From positions 1 to 22,900 of the IMG/VR virus record IMGVR_UViG_3300025759_000746: a DNA stretch of 22,900 bases; one strand, written 5' to 3'. The position numbers were made by a program, and so were the translations under genes. This DNA comes from a virus. Numbering within the stretch: position 1 is the first letter of the stretch; the number at the start of each line of letters is the position of its first letter. This document shows positions 5,666 through 13,468 of this stretch, piece after piece. Below the pieces are notes generated by a model, which was given only the letters and a program-made list of their open reading frames with translations, did not search any database and was not told where the DNA came from.

Positions 5666-7461
5666 TTTACTAAATATGATACGTTAACGGTCATGTATTG
5701 AGTTGCAGTAAACGTTGCTCCTGCCCAACGACACAATAACATTAAACAATCGCCAGCACTTACAGTACCACCTGTGATTGCGATATTGCTTGGTGAAATA
5801 TTAGCGTTTGACGACGGACAAGTAACAGAACCATAAGCACATATTCCCGCCTCAATATTCCCGTTGTATGTTCCGTCTAAATCTGTTGAGGGTTTGCGTA
5901 ATACAATCCAGTCCATAGTTTCACCTGCCGCACCACTCGTTACCGTATCCCAACTAATTACCGCATTTAAATAAAGGGTTCCACCTTCTTGTGTAACTTG
6001 AGCATATTTAGCGAACAAATATTCGCCAATCGTAAACGTAGTTGAACCTACTGTTGGTGGGTCAGCGGGTAAGGTTTCGGTTACTGAATTTGTCCAGTTA
6101 TAATAATTCACTCCATAAAAACCTGAACCGATTACCCATTTATTAGAACCTGTTTCCGCTGTTCCAAATTCAAAACGTCCATTAAAATGTGTTGACCAAC
6201 TGGCACTGCCTCCACCGCCCGATCCATTCGATGCCGCTGTAATACGTCCTTGTGCATCTACTGTAATGTTTGCGTTCGTATAGCTACCGGCGGTTACCGC
6301 TGTATTGTCAAGGCTTACAATTACATTACCCGTTGTTGGACTTGCTGTAATACCCGTACCGCCTGTTACGTCGTCAACCGGTATGTCTGAAGTTAAAGCT
6401 AATGTTCCTGAACTAGCCGGTAAACCAATGTTTACATTACCGCTTCCTGTAAAACGTACGTTTGCATACGCTGTACTACTTTCAATTTTTAAATTCGTAC
6501 CGTTCTTAATCAATAAGTCGGCGGTGCTTGCAGTAGTTGTACCGTCAATGTGAACAGCCGTAAACGCCGTTGATCCCGTAGCATCTGTAGCAACTACAAA
6601 TTCTATGTCGCCGGGTGAAGTCTCGGTTATTTCAACGCCCGTTATACCCGTCTTTAAATTCGCTGTAGTGCCCGTTAATTCCATCGAGGAATTAGTGTTT
6701 GCACCGTCGTTAATAGTTGTGCTTGTTCCCTCCTTTAAGTTAGCGTACAACGTATTTAAACGCGTATCTACGAGATATTGTCCGCTTGTATTCCAACCTA
6801 GTACCGAACCGTTTACTGTAGGTGCTGTGTTAGAAACGTCGCTTAAATCTCGTGTTGTTAGTTGGCGTGTTTCAGCTACGCCTGAAGCATTACCAACGAA
6901 GACTTCATATTGTGGTAAGTTAGGTACGTCGTTACTACGTCCTGCACCTTGAACAATTATGCTTCCCGTACTTGCGTTTACCTTCAAACACGTTCCTAAG
7001 TTTTGTACTAACGCCGTGCCCGTTGGACGCGTTGCTGTTAATGCACCGCTTGTACCTACGTACAACGTATCCGATTCACTAAACGAACTTGTATCTAGAC
7101 TTGTAATTTCACCAAATGTAACCAACGCACCGTCGGCACTTGTTGCAACGTCCGATTGTATTACACCGACGGCGGGCATTGTTGACGCGCTTGTGTTATC
7201 GGCTAATGCAACGGTTGGTGTACTGCCTGTTACGCCTGAAATATAAACAGCCGATCCCGCTGTAATAGTGCTACCCGTATCGTTGCGTACGGTTATAGTC
7301 GATGTACCCCCTCCACCACTAGACGGTAACCGTTGTATCTGTATTTTCTTGCTTGTACCTGCACTACCTCCGGACGTATCACTTACGTCAATAATATGTA
7401 AGTAGTCACCGTTTGCGGGCGTTGCGCTTAACTCAGTTAAATCTGTTACTTTCGTTGCCAT
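5662..7461 (-). CDS. Tail fibre / structural receptor-binding protein
   Basis: A 599-residue protein rich in Thr, Ser, Gly, Asn and Val, with almost no long charged helices. The N-terminal 45 residues (KVTDLTELSATPANGDYLHI) are typical of phage fibre or appendage proteins that list 'dimension' segments. A GGGG linker follows near residue 50, then a long stretch of repetitive beta-structure, a second linker (GSGGGGSASW) near residue 417, and a C-terminal globular-looking domain (residues about 420-599) rich in aromatic residues. The latter would be the receptor-binding head. The gene lies 33 bases after the connector gene and before the lysis cassette. The product would sit at the tail tip or capsid surface; which one cannot be told from sequence. 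Confidence 0.7.
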   Translation of the reverse strand: MATKVTDLTELSATPANGDYLHIIDVSDTSGGSAGTSKKIQIQRLPSSGGGGTSTITVRNDTGSTITAGSAVYISGVTGSTPTVALADNTSASTMPAVGVIQSDVATSADGALVTFGEITSLDTSSFSESDTLYVGTSGALTATRPTGTALVQNLGTCLKVNASTGSIIVQGAGRSNDVPNLPQYEVFVGNASGVAETRQLTTRDLSDVSNTAPTVNGSVLGWNTSGQYLVDTRLNTLYANLKEGTSTTINDGANTNSSMELTGTTANLKTGITGVEITETSPGDIEFVVATDATGSTAFTAVHIDGTTTASTADLLIKNGTNLKIESSTAYANVRFTGSGNVNIGLPASSGTLALTSDIPVDDVTGGTGITASPTTGNVIVSLDNTAVTAGSYTNANITVDAQGRITAASNGSGGGGSASWSTHFNGRFEFGTAETGSNKWVIGSGFYGVNYYNWTNSVTETLPADPPTVGSTTFTIGEYLFAKYAQVTQEGGTLYLNAVISWDTVTSGAAGETMDWIVLRKPSTDLDGTYNGNIEAGICAYGSVTCPSSNANISPSNIAITGGTVSAGDCLMLLCRWAGATFTATQYMTVNVSYLVK

Positions 7462-7494
7462 TTTTCAAGATACATTAAAAGTTTACGCGCATTC

Positions 7495-8064
7495 TCAACT
7501 GTTGAAATACTTAAGCCCAAGGGCGGTCGCGATTGCTTTGACTTGGTTGTCAGTTGGGATTCGTGGGTATACATTGAGTCCTCCAAAATAATTCCTGTTA
7601 CTAGGGCTAAGGTCTGCTCCCGTGTTGCTCGTGTATTCAGGGAACGACCCGCTATTAAAATTTAAATATTCAATCAAACGTTCACGGTAGAACATACCCA
7701 TTTCTTGCGACTTCTCAACGACGCGCTGTACATCGCTAATAGATGCCGATGAACCTTGTTCACTTGAGCCAACCGTTACGCTGTTGTTTGCAAAGCGTAC
7801 ACGCACTACATACGCTACTTCGACAAAGGACAATTGAACTAAAGACGGTTGAATGTAATCTTCTAGAAGTGTTTGGTATACTCCGGTAACACTGTTGGCA
7901 TCAATATCAGACTTTAGTTTATTGTCTAATTGCGTACCGATTGCCGGCAATATCCATCTATCCTGAGCCATGCGAATGTACGGCTGTAATAGGTTGTCGT
8001 CGGTTGTACTACCTAATGCAGTATCTCTTTTAAGTAATGATGGACTGATATATAACGTTGCCAT
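7495..8064 (-). CDS. Head-tail connector (head completion) protein
   Basis: A 189-residue protein. The start (ATLYISPSLLKRDTALGSTT), a helix with PYIRMAQDRWILPAIGTQL and a second helix (YIQPSLVQLSFVEVAYVVRV) resemble the adaptor proteins that close the head beneath the portal in Bacteroidetes phages (a DUF6712-like pattern, from memory). A serine-rich loop and a tyrosine-rich segment (MFYRERLIEYLNFNSGSFPE) follow. It lies three bases after the portal gene, the normal neighbour of connector proteins. The length fits gp6/gp15-like adaptors loosely. I am confident in a structural role and less so in the exact adaptor class. Confidence 0.6.
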   Translation of the reverse strand: MATLYISPSLLKRDTALGSTTDDNLLQPYIRMAQDRWILPAIGTQLDNKLKSDIDANSVTGVYQTLLEDYIQPSLVQLSFVEVAYVVRVRFANNSVTVGSSEQGSSASISDVQRVVEKSQEMGMFYRERLIEYLNFNSGSFPEYTSNTGADLSPSNRNYFGGLNVYPRIPTDNQVKAIATALGLKYFNS

Positions 8065-8067
8065 AAT

Positions 8068-10077
8068 TTATCCGTATTTCAATGAACCCCTACTTGGTGT
8101 ATCAATAGGTGCTACTATCTCAAAGCCCGGTTGTTCCACTTCAAAGTTGTTGCCTACTTTTTCCATTACGTCTTCCCAAGCTCCAAGAATTTCTAATTCA
8201 ACTACATCTTCTGCTACTTCACCGTCGGGTGCATAGATGTATATGTTTCTTACAAAACCATGTCTACAGTATACCCCGCCTTTCCAATCTACTATAGAAT
8301 ATTTTGATTGACCCGCCGGTGCAAACTCACTGTTCACTCCGTCGCGTTCCATTTGCAACAAGTCCTCCCACCGATATTGTACGCCGTCCAATGATAAGTC
8401 CATCATTTCTTCACAAAAATCACGAGACTTATAATTTGGGTTGACTGGCGGTGTTTCAGCCGTTTCTTCATAATAATAACGCACCGCAAACAAATACCCG
8501 TCTTTGCTTATAATGTCGCGTTCAGGACTAATTTGATCGTAATTGTCGCCGTATTCTTGATAGAACAATTTCATCTTCGCGTTATACAAATGGTGGTCAA
8601 TTTCGGTATCAGTTACTATTTCGCTTTTTACTAATTGCCATTTGTCGTCTAGTCTGTTATCAATGTTTCTCAGTGATTCTAACCAAACGCTTTCTTCAGA
8701 CTTTTTTTTTTTACTCATCTGCGTTTCCGCTATAGCTTCTTCGCCTTCTTGTTCTTTAGCGATTTCATCTATTGCATCTATGCCTTGAACAAACAATGCT
8801 TCCGCAACTTCAGGTGTAAATTGTAACATCTGAACAAGGAACACTTTAGCTTGGTCTTCTGTAAGAATACCTTCTTGTACCTTAACCAATACCTCAACAG
8901 CCGATGCAATTTGTGCGCCGTTGTACGATGCGTCTTTGTCTCCCGTATCGGCTTGTGATGCACCAAACAAATTGTCTACTGTTAAGAATGATGCCGGACG
9001 CAAAGGTTTTAAATACAGGTCTAAAGTAATTTGTGATGCCGCTAATACAGGACGTAACGCATCTAAAATAATGCGTTGGAAAGGTAGTATGACTGTATTG
9101 TAAAACAGATCGTACGCGTCTTTCATTTCGTCTGCATTCGAACCAAAACCGCCCCCTTCATTTCTAATTCCAAAAAGCAAAGGTGACGTTACACGGTGAC
9201 CGCTAAGAATTTTAATCACTACTTCACGCGACAAATAATCAAATACTTGGTGTGCGTCGCTAATGTTAAACGATTCTACAGTAGGTGCATTTTCACTACT
9301 GTCATTAAAGGTCATTAGAATTTTGCCCGCGTTACTTGCCCCACCAAATTTGTTGTACACGAGACGTTCCAATTCGGCACGCTCTTCTTGCGTTGGTACA
9401 CCGTCGTTAAAGGAAAGTATAGTAGACGGAAAGAAACCATTAGAAATACTGTTCAAATGGTACTCACTCAAATTTGCGTCAACCTCTATGTATTGTTGAC
9501 TACCTATGTAATCCGGCAAACCGTAGTAAAAACTTAACGGCGTATACAATTTTGCGTGTACAATTTGTGATGCACTTGTTCTATCGCTTGTATTAAAAGC
9601 CGGTATTGCTTGCGGTTGCACACGTGTATCACTCCAATCTGTTTTGTGATAAAAAGTCTGCACCCTGTCTTCGTCGTCTGCTACACCACATCGTATTGTA
9701 GATGCCGGTATGTGATGTACCTCACTAATGCTCGCACGGTCTTGTGACCAAATCACATTAAAAAAACATTGACCGTACAACTTCAAGTCCAACGCGCAAC
9801 GTTTTAAACATTCTTGATCACCGAACATTTGTTGCACCTTTAACCACTGTTCAATGTTAAAGTCTTTGAACACTGCGTCCAACCCTTCACCATAAATCAT
9901 TTGTGCAACACCATTGACAATAGCGTTGTGAATGGAACTGCTAACGTACAGTTGTTGTAGGTAGACGGGATACAAATTATCTACACCCTCCTTAATCCAT
10001 TCGTGATCTTGTGATTCTTCAAAGACAGGTGTGTTTGTAGCCTCATAATTGAAGATGCTAAATTGCTCTTTTCTCAT
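8068..10077 (-). CDS. Portal protein with extra C-terminal minor-head-like domain
   Basis: A 669-residue protein. Residues 1 to about 400 match a portal: WIKEGVDNLYPVYLQQLYVS, HNAIVNGVAQMIYGEG, the LKLYGQCFFNVIWSQD strand, YGLPDYIGSQQYIEVDANLS and the channel region NGFFPSTILSF. Portals of this family usually have about 400-520 residues, so this one is long. After Met454-Ser-Lys4 comes a separate domain (about 460-669) containing SRDFCEEMMDLS near 549 and GGVYCRHGFVRNIYIYAPDG near 600, a pattern like the SR-FC...CRH end of Mu F-like minor head proteins. The portal forms the DNA entry ring of the capsid. An A11 tract sits exactly at the junction. ATGA overlap with the preceding gene. Confidence 0.85.
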   Translation of the reverse strand: MRKEQFSIFNYEATNTPVFEESQDHEWIKEGVDNLYPVYLQQLYVSSSIHNAIVNGVAQMIYGEGLDAVFKDFNIEQWLKVQQMFGDQECLKRCALDLKLYGQCFFNVIWSQDRASISEVHHIPASTIRCGVADDEDRVQTFYHKTDWSDTRVQPQAIPAFNTSDRTSASQIVHAKLYTPLSFYYGLPDYIGSQQYIEVDANLSEYHLNSISNGFFPSTILSFNDGVPTQEERAELERLVYNKFGGASNAGKILMTFNDSSENAPTVESFNISDAHQVFDYLSREVVIKILSGHRVTSPLLFGIRNEGGGFGSNADEMKDAYDLFYNTVILPFQRIILDALRPVLAASQITLDLYLKPLRPASFLTVDNLFGASQADTGDKDASYNGAQIASAVEVLVKVQEGILTEDQAKVFLVQMLQFTPEVAEALFVQGIDAIDEIAKEQEGEEAIAETQMSKKKKSEESVWLESLRNIDNRLDDKWQLVKSEIVTDTEIDHHLYNAKMKLFYQEYGDNYDQISPERDIISKDGYLFAVRYYYEETAETPPVNPNYKSRDFCEEMMDLSLDGVQYRWEDLLQMERDGVNSEFAPAGQSKYSIVDWKGGVYCRHGFVRNIYIYAPDGEVAEDVVELEILGAWEDVMEKVGNNFEVEQPGFEIVAPIDTPSRGSLKYG
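8702..8712 (-). other. A11 homopolymer at the portal domain junction, possible slippage site
   Basis: On the coding strand ATG AGT is followed by eleven A and then GTCTGA. In frame this reads M-S-K-K-K-K-S. One extra A puts TGA in frame at once (AAA AAA GTC TGA); one missing A reaches TAG after eight codons. Either slip gives a portal of about 458-465 residues without the C-terminal domain. The ATG (8716-8718) could also be an internal start for that domain. Confidence 0.4.
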
Positions 10078-10451
10078 TGTCTTACATATACGTTGTACGC
10101 TGTATTGTCACCCGCTGTATATTCCTTATAACGGTCTTCACTAAAGATTGGATAATCTTCAACAAAGGCTAAACTTGTTGCGTATGTGCGCGTTTGTGCT
10201 GTATTCATTACTTCTACTAGATACAAACCTTCATGCATTTTGTCGTCACCCGTTGGCACTACAACAAAAAATTTCTGATACCGTTCGTTTGTACTTGCTA
10301 ATATAATGCTTTCAAACAACGTTTGCTCATTACTGAATTGATTGGTAAACCTAACATCAATTAATTCTGTAGTGCTTGTTGTGCTGTAGCCATCGAGTTT
10401 TAAAACTATAGGTTGACCAGAGGGTAGACCGCTGTTGTACAGTTGTATCAT
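10074..10451 (-). CDS. Small structural protein upstream of the portal
   Basis: A 125-residue protein, probably beta-rich: IQLYNSGLPSGQPIVLKLDG, then TELIDVRFTNQFSNEQTLFE, IILASTNERYQKFFVVVPTG and LYLVEVMNTAQTRTYATSLA. The reading frame is open to 10538, but the extra 29 codons would translate the terminator hairpin (10489-10520) and an AT-rich leader, so I chose ATG 10449-10451. This ATG follows the element TCTATATATTAA shared with the scaffold gene. It overlaps the portal start as ATGA. No family recognised; proteins of similar size beside portals and tail tubes in Bacteroidetes phages are likely virion components. Confidence 0.6.
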   Translation of the reverse strand: MIQLYNSGLPSGQPIVLKLDGYSTTSTTELIDVRFTNQFSNEQTLFESIILASTNERYQKFFVVVPTGDDKMHEGLYLVEVMNTAQTRTYATSLAFVEDYPIFSEDRYKEYTAGDNTAYNVYVRQ

Positions 10452-10452
10452 A

Positions 10453-10464
10453 TTAATATATAGA
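10453..10464 (-). promoter_or_regulatory. Shared AT-rich leader element (copy 2)
   Basis: The minus strand reads TCTATATATTAA, then T and ATG. The same twelve bases precede the scaffold start (12702-12691), where one base then ATG also follows; 15 of 16 positions match. Placed directly after a terminator, it could be a late promoter element or a translation-initiation enhancer. Confidence 0.45.
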
Positions 10465-10488
10465 TTTTTTAATCCTTTTGTTTTAATG

Positions 10489-10520
10489 AAAAAAGGGAGG
10501 GCTATACCGCCCCCCCCTTT
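10489..10520 (-). terminator. Rho-independent terminator after the tail-tube gene
   Basis: On the minus strand AAAGGGGGGGGC, a GGTATA loop and GCCCTCCCTTT form a stem of about 11 bp with one G-U pair and one extra G, followed by six T (10494-10489). It sits 25 bases after the tail-tube stop, between the capsid/tube block and the portal block. Confidence 0.75.
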
Positions 10521-10544
10521 CCGATGAACCCTACCCACAAAATA

Positions 10545-11102
10545 TTATGCCGGTGTTACTGTCGCATTGGTCACGTTGTCCAATGGATAGTTAGTAGTGC
10601 CTGCACCTGCTGAAGCCGATGCCACCCAAACTGGATTACTTTCTTTAGCTGTAAAGTCTAAAGTGTAACCTGTCATGTCGCCAAATGCAGTGCCCGTTTG
10701 TAGAGAACCGCCTGATACATTACAACCATGTTCCGCGCCGACTAGCCAACACTTATCGTTATTGTCAAGTACCCAAATATTCGGGCGACCTTGACACAAA
10801 GAACGAATGTCCGCAATGTCTGTAGCGTCTAGTTTTTGAAACGTCAATGACAATTGCTGTTCAAAAAACGTAGTACCGCTATTCGGATCGGATTGGTAAT
10901 TAACTGTCAATGAGGACAACTCCGGACGTAGCTCAAACTCATAAAAAGTTTGCACTGCAATTTGCGTAACGGTATCATTCGTTGCCGCCGTCCAGTCAGT
11001 ACTGCTAATCATATCAATGTAGTTACCAATATACACGGCTTTAATACCCCCTACAGAGTCTTTGCAATCTACAATGCGTCCTGATGAAATATCACAAGCC
11101 AT
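10545..11102 (-). CDS. Major tail (tube) protein
   Basis: A 185-residue protein. The opening CDISSGRIVDCKDSVGGIKA followed by VYIGNYIDMI is the style of tail-tube subunits in Bacteroidetes siphophages. Then FYEFELRPELSSLTVNY, GTTFFEQQLSLTFQKL and IADIRSLCQGRPNIWVLDNN follow, alternating beta strands with one helix as expected for the tube fold. The C-terminus is Thr/Ala/Asn-rich and probably exposed. It directly follows the major capsid gene with ten bases between, and is followed by a terminator; capsid and tube are the two most abundant virion proteins, so this two-gene block with its own terminator makes sense. Family call from pattern memory. Confidence 0.65.
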   Translation of the reverse strand: MACDISSGRIVDCKDSVGGIKAVYIGNYIDMISSTDWTAATNDTVTQIAVQTFYEFELRPELSSLTVNYQSDPNSGTTFFEQQLSLTFQKLDATDIADIRSLCQGRPNIWVLDNNDKCWLVGAEHGCNVSGGSLQTGTAFGDMTGYTLDFTAKESNPVWVASASAGAGTTNYPLDNVTNATVTPA

Positions 11103-11112
11103 ATCTTATAGT

Positions 11113-12153
11113 TTAAAGTACAGTTGACAATGCACAAACAACAGTGTCAGTAGGGATACCTACTTGTACACCGCATCCAAAACGCATTACAATCTTGACG
11201 TTATCTGATCCGTCGAATTGCCATGCGTCAATATATCGAGCCGTTGCGTAATCCGTACCCAAATTAGAACCTACAACAAGGTTTTCTTCATAAGTCAAAA
11301 CCAATGATTGAGCCGGCATACCGGGGCAAACGTGAATTGGAATACCCAAATATTGCAACCCGTCAAACGCTTGGTTAGTTGATTGCAAATTAACACCTTG
11401 CAAAGAACCCGACGTTGCCAACGCGCTCATGTATTGACCCGCCAACTTTGTACCGCAATAGTACGCTACGTCAGGCTTGTTCAAAATAGCCGAACAATTG
11501 TCCACGGCTTTGTCATAGGCTAATTGGAATGCACCTGAATTAGTAAGTACACCTGCGCTTGAATCATTGGTAAATCCAGTAGCGGCAACCGCTTGTTCTT
11601 GACAACTCGCTGTTCCCAAAATAGACGCGTTGTAACCTGCGTTATCAAACACACCGTCGTTAGAAAGGAAACCTTTTTGTCCAGTTGCCATACCGCCCGT
11701 CCAAATTCCGTTCTCAACGCCTTGTGCAGTATATCCGGCTACAGTTGCCATTGCAAAGTTTTGGAACTCTGTTGAACCTGCGCCCATGCTTTCACGCGCT
11801 CCAGTCATACCCGCCCACGTAGGAAGCAATGTACCACGGCACAATTCTTCCATTACTGCAAGATCGGTTAGTTCAAGTACGCGCTCGCCCAATGTCAAAC
11901 TATCACTGTCAGTCCAATCACAAGATGCCGCTACAATTGTACCGCTACTTGTAAGATTGCTTAGTACCGCTTTATTTTGAAGCCCGTCAATTTGACGAAC
12001 ATAATTGTTAACCAACGTGTCCGCACTCTTTAACGCCGGTGCAAGAAAAGGCAATGCCAATTCGCCTGCGTACGTGGAGGGGTCGGGATTCAACGTTGGA
12101 TTGGCAAATTGTCGCCGACGCATTGCCCGATTATTCATAACTCCGTAACTCAT
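11113..12153 (-). CDS. Major capsid protein
   Basis: A 346-residue protein of the size and composition expected for an HK97-fold capsid subunit: few charged residues, many Ala, Gly, Thr and Asn. The first 30 residues are basic (NNRAMRRRQFANPTLNP) and may be removed or arranged inside the shell. Later segments include LTDLAVMEELCRGTLLPTWA, the AYDKAVDNCSAILNKPDVAY helix, GLQYLGIPIHVCPGMP and ARYIDAWQFDGSDNVKIVMR, which correspond in style to the spine helix and P-domain strands. ATG at 12151-12153 overlaps the stop of the scaffold-like gene (ATGA). Fold assignment is inferred from context and length; protein sequence alone would not prove it. Confidence 0.75.
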   Translation of the reverse strand: MSYGVMNNRAMRRRQFANPTLNPDPSTYAGELALPFLAPALKSADTLVNNYVRQIDGLQNKAVLSNLTSSGTIVAASCDWTDSDSLTLGERVLELTDLAVMEELCRGTLLPTWAGMTGARESMGAGSTEFQNFAMATVAGYTAQGVENGIWTGGMATGQKGFLSNDGVFDNAGYNASILGTASCQEQAVAATGFTNDSSAGVLTNSGAFQLAYDKAVDNCSAILNKPDVAYYCGTKLAGQYMSALATSGSLQGVNLQSTNQAFDGLQYLGIPIHVCPGMPAQSLVLTYEENLVVGSNLGTDYATARYIDAWQFDGSDNVKIVMRFGCGVQVGIPTDTVVCALSTVL

Positions 12154-12689
12154 TTTTTGTAATTATTCATAATTTCGATTGCCCGCGCTGTAGATTTAGG
12201 CAATCCGTTCATGTTAGGTTGTGCAAATTGCTGACCTTGTGATGGACGGTTCCTAACGGGTCGGCTCGCGGGTGACGCGCCAAACTCCCGTAGTTGCTCA
12301 CGCAACTCTCTGTTCTCCCTTTGCAAACGACGTAGACGACGTTCTGTCATCATTTCAACTCGTTCAGCTTCGCTAAACCGTCGGTTGCGTACTTCACGCC
12401 GTTCTGCTCCCATCATACGGTTGCGACGTGAATAGCCACGACGCGCACGCCGTGCTTCAACTTTTGTTTCTTCAGTCACTGTTTCTGTTGTTTCTACTTC
12501 GCCTTCACCTGCATTTAGTAAATCCATAGCGGTACTATGCACGGCTTCAGCTTGTTCTGCTGACAGCCCCATGTCAACAAGGATTGATACAAATTGATCG
12601 TGCAAGTCGGGACTTGTTTCTTCCACGATTTCGGTAGTCTCGGTTGTTGTTTCCTCAACTACATCTTCTTCGAACTTTCGTTTTCTCAT
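12150..12689 (-). CDS. Scaffold-like capsid assembly protein
   Basis: A 179-residue, highly charged protein. The N-terminal half is acidic (EEDVVEETTTETTEIVEETS), the middle has a hydrophobic helix (FVSILVDMGLSAEQAEAVHS) and the C-terminal half is basic and helical (RRARRGYSRRNRMMGAERRE, then ERRLRRLQRENRELREQLRE), ending in a glutamine- and proline-containing tail. This bipolar coiled-coil layout directly before the major capsid gene is typical of scaffolding proteins. The frame is open to 12740, but I take ATG 12687-12689, directly after the TCTATATATTAA element; the longer form would translate that leader. It overlaps the capsid start by ATGA. Confidence 0.65.
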   Translation of the reverse strand: MRKRKFEEDVVEETTTETTEIVEETSPDLHDQFVSILVDMGLSAEQAEAVHSTAMDLLNAGEGEVETTETVTEETKVEARRARRGYSRRNRMMGAERREVRNRRFSEAERVEMMTERRLRRLQRENRELREQLREFGASPASRPVRNRPSQGQQFAQPNMNGLPKSTARAIEIMNNYKK

Positions 12690-12690
12690 G

Positions 12691-12702
12691 TTAATATATA
12701 GA
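12691..12702 (-). promoter_or_regulatory. Shared AT-rich leader element (copy 1)
   Basis: The minus strand reads TCTATATATTAA, then C and ATG at 12689. It is identical over twelve bases to 10464-10453. A related sequence, CTATATATAAATAG, lies upstream of the protease gene in the 16089-16121 gap. It opens the scaffold-capsid-tube block that ends at the 10489-10520 terminator. Confidence 0.45.
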
Positions 12703-12714
12703 AAGGTGTTTATT

Positions 12715-12987
12715 TTATTCGTAATATTCGTAATATGCACGTTCAGCAGTGTTTTGAAACACTTCCCAATCTATGTCACGAAAATCATACGGTGCTATTT
12801 TATCGAGCGTTTCCAGTGCGTGTTGATAATCGTACGCTAAAATTAAATCCTGTACGGTATCTAAGTTTTTTACAAATGCTAAATCGTAGTCATAGTCAGC
12901 CCTAAATTCATCAATCATGGCTAACAGTTCGTCGTGCGGTTCGTTTACAAAGCCATCCCAAATACGCGATATTAACGGTTTCCACAT
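12715..12987 (-). CDS. Small acidic protein
   Basis: A 90-residue, strongly acidic and aromatic protein. Helical segments dominate: HDELLAMIDEFRADYDYDLA, then FVKNLDTVQDLILAYDYQHA and LETLDKIAPYDFRDIDWEVF, ending in AERAYYEYYE. No membrane segment or motif is visible. It is the last of the run of small acidic genes and lies 25 bases before the scaffold gene, the gap containing the shared AT-rich element. The stop of the upstream gene and this ATG are four bases apart. Function unknown; its acidity fits a DNA-mimic, capsid-internal or regulatory protein, with no way to choose from sequence. Confidence 0.55.
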   Translation of the reverse strand: MWKPLISRIWDGFVNEPHDELLAMIDEFRADYDYDLAFVKNLDTVQDLILAYDYQHALETLDKIAPYDFRDIDWEVFQNTAERAYYEYYE

Positions 12988-12991
12988 ATCG

Positions 12992-13210
12992 TTATTTAAT
13001 TACAACTTTATTGTATCCGTAATATTCGTACAACTCACTTAACAATTCATCTAATTCATATTCATCTAACGGATAGGTTGTTATTTGCACATTGTAGTTA
13101 TTCGTGTACCTATAACTGTCTACATAAGTAGATAAACCCAAATTGTCTATGTCGCTTTTAACGTCTGTTAAGTCGTCGTGGTAAATAATAATAAATTCTA
13201 TTTGAGCCAT
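12992..13210 (-). CDS. Small acidic protein, beta-alpha-beta-beta-alpha-beta type (A)
   Basis: A 72-residue protein with net charge near -10 by hand count. The predicted order is strand (IEFIIIYHD), helix (LTDVKSDIDNL), strand (TYVDSYRYT), strand (YNVQITTYP), helix (YELDELLSELYEYYG), strand (NKVVIK), a ferredoxin-like beta-alpha-beta-beta-alpha-beta arrangement. The two neighbouring genes upstream (13215-13457, 13469-13708) can be read in the same order and look like diverged paralogues. The stop of the previous gene lies four bases before its ATG. No known family recognised. Confidence 0.55.
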   Translation of the reverse strand: MAQIEFIIIYHDDLTDVKSDIDNLGLSTYVDSYRYTNNYNVQITTYPLDEYELDELLSELYEYYGYNKVVIK

Positions 13211-13214
13211 GTTT

Positions 13215-13457
13215 TTAAATATATTCTACGTTATAACCCGCACGATACAATGCCGATTCTACTTCATCAACTTGCGTATTCGTAGCGTTGTAGAATAGAA
13301 TTTCTACTTCCCAACCGTTTACGTAACCAACTGTTGTAATCTTTACATTACCCCTTGGATCAACAATAGATTCACAAAAGTCTAACAGTTCGTCTGCTCT
13401 CGATGAACTTGAATCGGGGGTATCAAAAGTAACTAGTAGTTCGTGCGTTAATGCCAT
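13215..13457 (-). CDS. Small acidic protein, beta-alpha-beta-beta-alpha-beta type (B)
   Basis: An 80-residue protein, net charge near -10 by hand count. The order of elements repeats that of its neighbours: strand (HELLVTFDT), helix (SRADELLDFCESIV), strand (NVKITTVGYV), strand (WEVEILFYN), helix (TQVDEVESALYRAG), strand (NVEYI). The segment VEILFYNATNTQVDEVESAL lines up with VQITTYPLDEYELDELLSEL of the next protein. The leader TAAACAACATAGAAATG (13471-13455) is one of six copies of the cassette leader, with two changed positions. Function unknown. Confidence 0.55.
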   Translation of the reverse strand: MALTHELLVTFDTPDSSSSRADELLDFCESIVDPRGNVKITTVGYVNGWEVEILFYNATNTQVDEVESALYRAGYNVEYI

Positions 13458-13468
13458 TTCTATGTTGT

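Noticed and set aside
10452-10538. N-terminal extension of the gene before the portal
   Set aside because: The extra 29 codons run through the terminator hairpin and the AT-rich leader; the Gly-rich stretch is the translated G-tract of the stem.
12690-12740. N-terminal extension of the scaffold-like gene
   Set aside because: It would translate the TCTATATATTAA leader and the end of the previous gene.
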